A stretch of DNA of 5,250 nt. It comes from an uncultured Clostridia bacterium. GTDB taxonomy: Bacteria; Bacillota; Clostridia; Oscillospirales; Acutalibacteraceae. Positions within the stretch are counted from its first letter, which is position 1. Every line of letters begins with the position of its first letter. Below, in pieces: positions 1-5,250 of this stretch. The notes under the pieces are model-generated. The model was not told where the DNA came from. It saw nothing but the letters and a program-made list of their open reading frames with translations, and did not search any database. The DNA lies in the NCBI GenBank assembly GCA_937877675.1, contig CALEIS010000036.1, positions 1 through 5,250 on the forward strand. The letters are read 5' to 3'. The position numbers and the translations under genes were made by a program.

Positions 1-38
1 TCTTCAATTGTGAAATCTACTCGTCTTTTTGTGTTCAT
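1..38 (-). CDS. Start of a divergent gene of unknown product (partial, 12 codons)
   Basis: Read on the minus strand, an ATG at 38-36 opens an uninterrupted frame to the window edge, encoding MNTKRRVDFTIE. A Shine-Dalgarno-like AAAGGTG lies at 53-47 with 8 nt between it and the ATG, and a good minus-strand promoter lies further upstream (99-71). ATG, ribosome site and promoter in correct order make a genuine gene start likely. Twelve residues are too few to assign a family. Genes divergent from sugar catabolic operons are often their transcriptional regulator, or another gene for the same sugar, but that is inference from position only. The coding start is also part of a 9-bp inverted repeat (10-18 with 41-49) that could fold over the ribosome site. 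Confidence 0.55.
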   Translation of the reverse strand, partial: MNTKRRVDFTIE

Positions 39-49
39 AAAGATTTCAC
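10..49. repeat. 9-bp perfect inverted repeat with 22-nt spacer
   Basis: GTGAAATCT at 10-18 is the exact reverse complement of AGATTTCAC at 41-49. In the leftward transcript the first arm (49-41) includes the GTG of the AAAGGTG ribosome site, the loop contains the ATG at 38-36, and the second arm (18-10) falls in codons 7-10. It could be an RNA hairpin limiting translation of the divergent gene. Alternatively it is a pair of protein half-sites with centres 31 bp apart, about three helical turns. The rightward operon transcript starts downstream of it and does not contain it. A 9-bp match in AT-rich DNA could also be chance. Confidence 0.5.
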
Positions 50-66
50 CTTTCTTAATTTTCTTA

Positions 67-94
67 TTGAATTATACCATAAATGTAGTATAAT
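67..94 (+). promoter_or_regulatory. Sigma-A-type promoter of the fuc operon
   Basis: A -35 element TTGAAT (67-72) and a perfect -10 element TATAAT (89-94) are separated by 16 bp. Transcription would begin near base 101, giving a leader of roughly 36 nt before the fucA ATG at 137. It is the only well-formed rightward promoter seen upstream of the operon, and no comparable promoter is apparent in the tiny gaps between the four genes. It overlaps the leftward promoter almost completely. No convincing cre (CcpA) site was seen in 1-136. Confidence 0.75.
71..94. repeat. 24-bp dyad ATTATAC-N10-GTATAAT between the facing promoters
   Basis: Bases 71-77 (ATTATAC) and 88-94 (GTATAAT) are perfect 7-bp inverted repeats around a 10-bp centre. 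Each arm contains one of the two opposed -10 boxes plus one additional symmetric base, so most of the symmetry follows from having two facing TATAAT boxes. It could also serve as an operator for a dimeric regulator controlling both directions, but no known regulator motif is recognised. Confidence 0.5.
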
Positions 95-99
95 ATAAA
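71..99 (-). promoter_or_regulatory. Promoter of the divergent leftward gene, extended -10 type
   Basis: On the minus strand a perfect TATAAT lies at 76-71, preceded by TGG, which makes an extended -10 (TGNTATAAT). A weaker -35 element TTTATA lies at 99-94 with a 17-bp spacer. Initiation near base 64 would give a leader of about 26 nt to the ATG at 38. Its -10 overlaps the -35 of the rightward fuc promoter, and its -35 shares base 94 with the rightward -10. RNA polymerase therefore could not occupy both at once. Confidence 0.65.
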
Positions 100-121
100 C
101 ATAAATTTTTTTGATTATAAT

Positions 122-128
122 AGGGAGG
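122..128 (+). promoter_or_regulatory. Strong ribosome binding site of fucA
   Basis: AGGGAGG ends 8 nt before the ATG at 137 and fixes the start of the first operon gene. It is a near-consensus Firmicute Shine-Dalgarno sequence. Confidence 0.85.
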
Positions 129-136
129 TTATACTC

Positions 137-847
137 ATGCAAAATATTGAAGAAATTAAATTGCAGATATGCGACGTGTGTCACAAAATGTGGCAATTGG
201 GTTGGGTTGCTGCTAATGATGGCAACGTAAGTGCTCGTCTTGAAGATGGCAGAGTTATTGCAACACCAACAGGTATCAGCAAATCATTCATCACACCTGA
301 AAAATTAGTTGTGCTTGATATGGATGGCAACATTCTTGAAGCAAACGAAGGCTATCGTCCATCAAGCGAAATCAAAATGCATCTTAAATGCTACGAAAAG
401 AGAGAAGATGTATTCAGCGTTATCCATGCACATCCACCAGGAGCAACAGGTTTTGCAGTTGCTCACAAACCAATGGATATGTACAATATGATTGAAGACG
501 TTGCTGCAATCGGTGCAGTACCACTTACACCTTATGGTACACCATCAACAGCAGAAGTTCCTGCTGCAATTGAACCATATCTTGAAGAACATGATGTTAT
601 GCTTCTTACAAACCACGGTGCTTTGGCAGTTGGTAGCGATGTACTTACAGCATTCTATAGAATGGAAAGCCTTGAACTTTGGGCAAAAATCACAATCAAC
701 GCAGTAATTCTTGGTGGTAGCTGTGACATCAGTGATGAAAATGTACAGAAGCTTATTGATTTAAGAAGTTATTACAGAATTACAGGTCGTCATCCTGGTT
801 ATAAGGTGTTCAATCCTGACGACCAGTTGCTTCATAAGAAGGACTAA
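137..847 (+). CDS. fucA: L-fuculose-1-phosphate aldolase (class II aldolase/adducin family)
   Basis: A cytoplasmic zinc-dependent aldolase that splits L-fuculose-1-phosphate into dihydroxyacetone phosphate and L-lactaldehyde, the last step of core fucose breakdown. The 236-residue protein spans the whole class II aldolase/adducin domain. Residues that match the well-studied E. coli FucA site are visible: phosphate/substrate-binding GNVS (29-32), TG (45-46) and SS (76-77), the catalytic Glu78 directly after them, and zinc ligands His97 and His99 (HAH) with His160 in NHG. It is slightly longer than E. coli FucA (about 215 residues), mainly by a C-terminal extension after residue 210. It lacks the greater length of RhaD-type rhamnulose-phosphate aldolases (about 274). 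The start has a strong ribosome site (122-128). It is the first gene of the operon; its stop codon overlaps the next gene's ribosome site. Ribulose-5-phosphate epimerase-type relatives (AraD) share this fold, but the fucose neighbours favour FucA. Confidence 0.9.
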   Translation: MQNIEEIKLQICDVCHKMWQLGWVAANDGNVSARLEDGRVIATPTGISKSFITPEKLVVLDMDGNILEANEGYRPSSEIKMHLKCYEKREDVFSVIHAHPPGATGFAVAHKPMDMYNMIEDVAAIGAVPLTPYGTPSTAEVPAAIEPYLEEHDVMLLTNHGALAVGSDVLTAFYRMESLELWAKITINAVILGGSCDISDENVQKLIDLRSYYRITGRHPGYKVFNPDDQLLHKKD

Positions 848-859
848 GGAGGAATATTT

Positions 860-1297
860 ATGTTAAAAGGTATTTCTCCAATGCTTTCACCTGAACTTTT
901 AAAGGCACTTGCAGAAATGGGACATGGTGATGAACTCGTTATTGCAGACGGTAATTTTCCTTGTCATAGTTACGGCAAAAATGCAATCGTAATCCGTGCA
1001 GATGGTCATGGTGTGCCAGAAATTCTTGATGCAATTATGCAGCTTCTTCCTCTTGATACATATGTTGAGAAACCTGTTGGACTTATGGAGATTGTTAAGG
1101 GTGACACTTGCCCAACTCCTCCAATCTGGGAAGAATATGAAAAAATTCTCAACAAATATGAGCCTGAGCATCACGATATTGAGTATATCGAAAGATTTGC
1201 TTTCTATGAAAGAGCAACAAAAGCATATCTCATTATCGCAACAGGCGAAAAAGCAATTTATGCTAACATTCTTCTTAAAAAGGGTGTTGTAAAATGA
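860..1297 (+). CDS. fucU: L-fucose mutarotase (RbsD/FucU family)
   Basis: Interconverts the alpha and beta anomers of L-fucose so that all imported sugar can reach the isomerase. The 145 residues are close to the usual FucU length (about 140), and the protein is soluble with no signal or membrane segment. The N-terminus MLKGISPMLSPELLKALAEMGHGDE is typical of FucU, including catalytic His22 in GHGD and Asp30 in ADGNFP. The C-terminal signature YANILLKKGV (134-143) is also characteristic of the family. Ribosome site AAGGAGG (846-852) overlaps the fucA stop codon TAA (845-847), only 12 nt separate the two genes, and spacing to the ATG is 7 nt. The gene ends in an ATGA overlap with the kinase. 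RbsD, the ribose pyranase relative, is the alternative name for this fold, but the sequence and neighbours point to FucU. Confidence 0.92.
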   Translation: MLKGISPMLSPELLKALAEMGHGDELVIADGNFPCHSYGKNAIVIRADGHGVPEILDAIMQLLPLDTYVEKPVGLMEIVKGDTCPTPPIWEEYEKILNKYEPEHHDIEYIERFAFYERATKAYLIIATGEKAIYANILLKKGVVK

Positions 1298-2715
1298 AAA
1301 CTGTTTTAGCATTTGACTTTGGCGCATCAAGTGGCAGAGCCATAAAGGCTTTTTATGATGGTGAAAAGATTTCCTATGAAGAAATTCATCGTTTTGACAA
1401 TATTCCTGTAACAGTTGACGGTCATGTTTGTCATGATGTTGACATGATTAAGGGTGAGATTGACAAGGCTATCGAAAAAGCAGGTCAGGTTGATGCCCTT
1501 GCATTTGACACATGGGGTGTTGACTACGGACTTGTTGACGAAAACGGAAACCTTATTCATCTTCCATTCCATTATAGAGATTCAAGAACTGAAAATACTG
1601 TTGAAAAAGCAAGTGAAAAGATGAATTTGGACTCTCTTTACCTTGCAACAGGAAACCAGATTATGAATATCAACACTCTCTTTCAGTTGACTGTTGATGA
1701 GAATGTGAAAAAGGCAGATAAATTACTCTTTATGCCTGATTTGTTTGCATATATGCTCACAGGCAACAAGGTTTGTGAAATGAGTATTGCATCCACATCA
1801 CAGATGTTAAATCCATCAACAAAAACTTGGGATAAAAATGTGTTGAGTACATTTGAGATTGACGAAAATCTTTTCCCACAGTTAGTCCAGAGTGCAACAG
1901 TAAATGGTGAATATAAAGGTATTAAGGTTATCTCTGTTGCAGGTCATGACACTCAATGTGCAGTTGCTGCCATGAGCGTTACTGACGAAGATGCTGCATT
2001 TTTATCCTGTGGCACTTGGTCACTCATCGGTTGCGAATTGGATGAGCCAATGCTCACTCTTGAAAGCAACAAAAAAGAGTTGTCCAACGAAATGGGTGCA
2101 AATGGTAAGGTGAATTACCTTAAAAATATCAGTGGTTTGTGGCTTATTCAGGAAACTCGTCGTGATTTAGCAAAGCAGGGTCAGAAATATAGTTATAACG
2201 ACCTTGAAATGATGGCAAGGGATGCAAAACCTTTCAAATGTTTTGTTGACCCTGATGCACCAATGCTTTCTGCACACGGTGATTTGCCAAATAAAATCCG
2301 TAAGTATTGCGAAAAAACAGGTCAGGAAATTCCTGAAACTGTTGGCGAAATCGTTCGTTGTATTTACGAAAGTCTTGCACTTAAATATCGTTATGCTCTT
2401 GAACAGATTTCAGAGTGTACTGGCAAGAATTTCGGTGTGCTTAACATTTTAGGTGGTGGCACAAAGGATGGTTTCCTTTGTGAGATGGCTGCAAATAGTA
2501 TAAATATTCCTGTTGTGGCAGGACCTATTGAAGCAACAGCCCTTGGTAATATTATTCTTCAGCTTAAAGCACTTGGCGAAATCGAAAGTGTTGACGAGGG
2601 AAGAAAACTCATAGCAAAAACCGAAAAAACAAAAAAATATATGCCACAAAGAACCGATGATTGGGATGGGGCATATAAGATTTATAAAGAATTATTAAAT
2701 AGGGAGGAAAAATAA
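1294..2715 (+). CDS. Rhamnulokinase-type FGGY sugar kinase, probable L-fuculokinase
   Basis: An ATP-dependent kinase of the FGGY family. Here it presumably phosphorylates L-fuculose to L-fuculose-1-phosphate between the isomerase and aldolase steps. The 473 residues are full length for the family. N-terminal actin-like domain: phosphate-binding DFGASSGR (8-15), FDTWGVDYG (71-79), HYRDSRT (93-99), NTLFQL (127-132) and LFMPDLFAY (145-153). The catalytic base is probably Asp219 in AGHDT. C-terminal domain: CGTWSLIG (239-246), then the GGGTKDG nucleotide-site loop from residue 387, then AGPIEATALGN (409-419). These motifs match RhaB (L-rhamnulose kinase) much more closely than E. coli FucK, so I leave the symbol blank; database names could be rhaB or fucK. 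The ATG overlaps the fucU stop as ATGA (1294-1297), implying translational coupling, with a weak AGGG at 1281-1284. No rhamnose isomerase or rhamnulose-phosphate aldolase is present beside it. Confidence 0.85.
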   Translation: MKTVLAFDFGASSGRAIKAFYDGEKISYEEIHRFDNIPVTVDGHVCHDVDMIKGEIDKAIEKAGQVDALAFDTWGVDYGLVDENGNLIHLPFHYRDSRTENTVEKASEKMNLDSLYLATGNQIMNINTLFQLTVDENVKKADKLLFMPDLFAYMLTGNKVCEMSIASTSQMLNPSTKTWDKNVLSTFEIDENLFPQLVQSATVNGEYKGIKVISVAGHDTQCAVAAMSVTDEDAAFLSCGTWSLIGCELDEPMLTLESNKKELSNEMGANGKVNYLKNISGLWLIQETRRDLAKQGQKYSYNDLEMMARDAKPFKCFVDPDAPMLSAHGDLPNKIRKYCEKTGQEIPETVGEIVRCIYESLALKYRYALEQISECTGKNFGVLNILGGGTKDGFLCEMAANSINIPVVAGPIEATALGNIILQLKALGEIESVDEGRKLIAKTEKTKKYMPQRTDDWDGAYKIYKELLNREEK

Positions 2716-4500
2716 ATGTTATATCCTAAAATTGGTATCAGACCTGTAATCGACGGCCGTTGGGGCGGCGTTCGTGAAAGTCTTGAAGTACAGACAATGG
2801 GTATGGCTAACTCAGCTAAAAAGCTCATTGAAGAAAACCTTAAATATCCTGACGGTACACCTGTACAGTGTGTAATCAGCAACACAACTATCGGTGGTGG
2901 TGCAGAGGCTGCAAAATGTGCAGACCAGTTTGCAACTGAAAATGTTGTTGCTACTCTTTCTGTTACACCATGCTGGTGCTATGGTTCAGAAACATTCGAT
3001 ATGGACCCTAACACAATTAAGGCAGTTTGGGGCTTTAATGGTACAGAACGTCCAGGTGCAGTTTATCTTGCTGCTGTTATGGCTGCACATGCACAAAGGG
3101 GACTTCCTGCATTCTCAATCTACGGACATGATGTTCAGGATATGACTGACACAACAATTCCTGAAGATGTTGCAGAAAAAATCCTTCGTTTTGCTCGTTG
3201 TGCAGTTGCAGTTGGCTGGATGAAGAACAAGGCTTATGTAAACCTTGGTGGCGTTTCAATGGGTATTGCAGGTAGCTACTGTGATGCTTCAATGTTCCAG
3301 AAATATTTCGGCATCCGTCCTGAATGGGTTGACCTTACAGATATTCTTCGTCGTATTACTCTTGAAATCTATGATAAAGATGAATATGAAAGAGCATATA
3401 AATGGATTAAGGAAAATTGTCGTGAAGACTTTGATGTAAACGCAGGTAAGAATTTACCTGAAATCATTACAAAGTCAAAGGTTATTGCTCCTGATAAGGA
3501 CTGGGAATTCATCGCTAAATTCTCAATTATCGTTAAGGATATTCTTTTCGGTAACAAGAAACTTGATGAACTTGGTTGGCACGAAGAAGCACTCGGTAAG
3601 AATGCAGTTGCAGGTGGCTTCCAAGGACAGAGAAACTGGACAGACTGGCTTCCTAATGCAGACTTTACAGAGGCTATTATGGCTTCAACATTTGACTGGA
3701 ATGGTCCAAAGGCTCCAGTTCCATTCGCAACAGAAAATGACACACTTAACGGTGTTTCAATGATGATTGGTACTCTTCTTACAGGTACAGCACCTTGCTT
3801 CCACGATGTTCGTACATATTGGAGTCCTGATGCAACTGAAAGAGTTACAGGCAAACGTCCTGAAGGTAAGGCAAAAGACGGCTTTATCCACCTTATCAAC
3901 TCAGGTGCAACTGCTCTTGATGGTAGCGGTGCTGCAAAGAATGAAAATGGCGAAGGTTGCATGAAACCATATTGGGAAATGACAGATGCTGACATTAAAG
4001 CATGTCTTGAAGCAACTGACTGGAGAAGAGCTAACTATGAATACTTCAGAGGCGGCGGATTCTCAAGCCACTTCCGTTGTAAGGCTGAAATGCCTGTTAC
4101 AATGCTCCGTGTAAACATTATTGATGGCATCGGACCTGTTATTCAAATTGCAGAAGGCTACACAGCAGACCTTCCTGATGATGTTCACGATAAGATTGAC
4201 TGGAGAACTGACCCAACATGGCCAACAACTTGGTTTGCTCCAAAACTTACAGGCAAGGGTGCTTTCAAGGATGTTTATGGTGTAATGGCTAACTGGGGTG
4301 CTAACCATGGTGTAACAGTTTACGGTCACGTTGGTGCTGACATCATCACACTTGCATCAATGCTTCGTATTCCTGTAAATATGCACAACGTTGACGATGA
4401 CAAGATTTTCCGTCCACATTCTTGGGCAGCATTCGGCACAGAAGATGCTCAGGCTGCAGATTACAGAGCTTGTCAGACATACGGTCCACTTTACAAATAA
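2716..4500 (+). CDS. fucI: L-fucose isomerase
   Basis: A cytoplasmic manganese-dependent ketol isomerase converting L-fucose to L-fuculose, the first committed step; many family members also act on D-arabinose. The 594 residues compare with 591 in E. coli FucI, and similarity runs end to end, from IGIRPVIDGRWGGVRESLE (6-24) to ACQTYGPLYK at the C-terminus. Metal ligands are intact: Glu340 in ATEND, Asp364 in HDVRTYW and His531 in ANWGANHG, equivalent to E. coli Glu337, Asp361 and His528 with a constant shift of three. Other conserved blocks include GFQGQRNWTD (301-310), HLINSGATALDGS (392-404), YFRGGGFSS (443-451) and TWPTTWFAPKLTGKG (501-515). The ATG directly follows the kinase TAA with zero gap, and its ribosome site GGGAGG (2702-2707) lies inside the last kinase codons, so translation is likely coupled. 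It is the last operon gene; a hairpin terminator follows 20 nt later. Confidence 0.97.
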   Translation: MLYPKIGIRPVIDGRWGGVRESLEVQTMGMANSAKKLIEENLKYPDGTPVQCVISNTTIGGGAEAAKCADQFATENVVATLSVTPCWCYGSETFDMDPNTIKAVWGFNGTERPGAVYLAAVMAAHAQRGLPAFSIYGHDVQDMTDTTIPEDVAEKILRFARCAVAVGWMKNKAYVNLGGVSMGIAGSYCDASMFQKYFGIRPEWVDLTDILRRITLEIYDKDEYERAYKWIKENCREDFDVNAGKNLPEIITKSKVIAPDKDWEFIAKFSIIVKDILFGNKKLDELGWHEEALGKNAVAGGFQGQRNWTDWLPNADFTEAIMASTFDWNGPKAPVPFATENDTLNGVSMMIGTLLTGTAPCFHDVRTYWSPDATERVTGKRPEGKAKDGFIHLINSGATALDGSGAAKNENGEGCMKPYWEMTDADIKACLEATDWRRANYEYFRGGGFSSHFRCKAEMPVTMLRVNIIDGIGPVIQIAEGYTADLPDDVHDKIDWRTDPTWPTTWFAPKLTGKGAFKDVYGVMANWGANHGVTVYGHVGADIITLASMLRIPVNMHNVDDDKIFRPHSWAAFGTEDAQAADYRACQTYGPLYK

Positions 4501-4520
4501 AACTTAATAAACATAAAGCA

Positions 4521-4546
4521 AAAAGCTCGGTGAAAACCGAGCTTTT
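4521..4546. terminator. Bidirectional rho-independent terminator between convergent genes
   Basis: AAAAGCTCGG (4521-4530) pairs perfectly with CCGAGCTTTT (4537-4546) around the 6-nt loop TGAAAA. The rightward side ends in TTTTCTTATTT; the leftward side ends in a TTTTT run (4524-4520). The hairpin sits 20 nt after the fucI stop and 5 nt beyond the stop of the leftward nitroreductase gene, so it can serve both convergent transcripts. Confidence 0.93.
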
Positions 4547-4551
4547 CTTAT

Positions 4552-5250
4552 TTAATCAATGAACCAAGAGGTTATATATGTTGCAAAGGGTGGTAAGGTT
4601 AAATTTGATGGCATTTTTCTTTCAAAATGACCGTTAAGACCTTTTTCTATTGCAGCAAGGTGAAAGTGGCAAATACCAATACCTAAGTCAATTCGGTGCA
4701 TATCAACATTGCTTCCCTCACGACTTTCGTGGGTGCGTTGCTCAATAAAATGGAATGCGTTGTCAGAAAATACAACTCTCCAAGGTTGTGAGTTTGTAGC
4801 AGAGGGTGCAAGACGAAGCATTTCAAGAGGGAATTCATATTTCCCAGCCATTTCTTTGGTCAATGGTTTATTAAAATCATCCGCAAAGAAGATTTCTTCC
4901 CAGGGTTTGCGATTATCTGCCTTTAAAACTCGACGAAAAACTTTTTCTGTAATACTTTTCTTGGTTGCAGGGTATCCAACGGGGGAGAGAATTGGGAAAA
5001 GTTCATTTTCTCTAATCTCCATAGCCTCTGCAAAAGCGCTTCTGTTAAATGTACCACCAAGCCAACAAGTACCAAGTCCAAGACTTGTGGCATAGAGAAC
5101 TAACTGTTCATAATCATAGCCCATAGCTTCGTTTGCAATTATATCATCAGGCATTGTAGCACCTAAATAGAGTTTTGCACCTTTTATAATGCCGTAAGTT
5201 CCTAACTTTTCACCGTTTGGTGCAGTTTCTTTCTCTATAAATTGAAATCT
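4552..5250 (-). CDS. Nitroreductase-family protein (TM1586-like), 5' end missing
   Basis: A probable FMN-dependent oxidoreductase; the true substrate is unknown. The frame is open from the window edge at 5250 to the TAA at 4554-4552, giving 232 visible residues. The methionine at 5154-5152 is very unlikely to be the start, because conserved-looking coding sequence (EKLGTYGIIKGAKLYLG) continues upstream of it and it has no ribosome site. Counting from the edge, the first half has NEAMGYDYEQLVLYATSLGLGTCWLGGTF (40-68), written here as the nitroreductase helix and GLGTCWLGG motif. The second half has APSATNSQPWR (148-158) and an IDLGIGICHF segment (187-196). That two-half layout fits the putative TM1586-type nitroreductase family of about 250 residues, so perhaps 20-50 N-terminal residues are missing, including the expected Arg/Ser-rich start motif. 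No signal peptide or membrane segment is seen. It converges on the fuc operon and shares its terminator, with no evident functional link. Confidence 0.8.
   Translation of the reverse strand, partial: RFQFIEKETAPNGEKLGTYGIIKGAKLYLGATMPDDIIANEAMGYDYEQLVLYATSLGLGTCWLGGTFNRSAFAEAMEIRENELFPILSPVGYPATKKSITEKVFRRVLKADNRKPWEEIFFADDFNKPLTKEMAGKYEFPLEMLRLAPSATNSQPWRVVFSDNAFHFIEQRTHESREGSNVDMHRIDLGIGICHFHLAAIEKGLNGHFERKMPSNLTLPPFATYITSWFID

Noticed and set aside
116..121. Another TATAAT directly before the fucA ribosome site
   Set aside because: The position 17 bp upstream has no acceptable -35, and initiation would fall within the ribosome site, leaving almost no leader.
1..136. Possible catabolite-repression (cre) operator
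   Set aside because: No segment approaches the TGWNANCGNTNWCA consensus with the central CG.
899..1330. Minus-strand frame of 143 codons over fucU
   Set aside because: Antisense to a clear fucU; Phe/Cys-rich product with no recognisable motif.
3369..3995. Long open frame (208 codons) on the minus strand inside fucI
   Set aside because: It lies wholly antisense to the conserved isomerase, has low-complexity Ser/Pro-rich composition and no family resemblance; it is a shadow of fucI codon use.
4709..5095. Plus-strand frame of 128 codons over the nitroreductase gene
   Set aside because: Opposite to the conserved nitroreductase frame; no recognisable domain or ribosome site.
5152..5154. Methionine codon as start of the nitroreductase gene
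   Set aside because: The frame continues upstream to the window edge with plausible coding sequence, and no ribosome site precedes this codon.
1..5250. A new or mobile system (CRISPR, toxin-antitoxin, transposon, phage genes)
   Set aside because: No repeat arrays, transposase, integrase or small paired genes were found; the window is a conventional catabolic operon with a housekeeping-type neighbour.

Overview
The window looks like chromosome from an AT-rich, low-GC Gram-positive anaerobe, most likely a gut Clostridia-type Firmicute. This rests on the A/T-rich intergenic DNA, strong AGGAGG-type ribosome binding sites, near-consensus TATAAT boxes and the gene family types. I cannot name the genus from the sequence alone.

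Layout: bases 1-38 hold the first 12 codons of a gene running leftward out of the window. Bases about 39-136 are a very compact divergent control region with two face-to-face promoters in the same roughly 30 bp. Bases 137-4500 are a tightly packed four-gene rightward operon for L-fucose breakdown: fucA (class II L-fuculose-phosphate aldolase), fucU (L-fucose mutarotase), a sugar kinase of the rhamnulokinase (RhaB) type that presumably acts as the L-fuculose kinase, and fucI (L-fucose isomerase). Bases 4521-4546 are a perfect 10-bp hairpin terminator usable from both sides. Bases 4552-5250 carry the C-terminal part of a leftward nitroreductase-family gene whose start lies outside the window.

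Together the operon can take beta/alpha-L-fucose (FucU equilibrates the anomers) to L-fuculose (FucI), L-fuculose-1-phosphate (kinase), and then dihydroxyacetone phosphate plus L-lactaldehyde (FucA). No transporter, fucosidase or lactaldehyde-processing gene is present here. The genes are joined by gaps of 12, -4 and 0 nt, pointing to one co-transcribed and partly translationally coupled unit.

I found no CRISPR array, tRNA, rRNA, insertion sequence or clearly new system. The most interesting points are the interlocked divergent promoter with its dyad symmetry, the hairpin over the divergent gene's start, and the RhaB-type kinase in a fucose operon.
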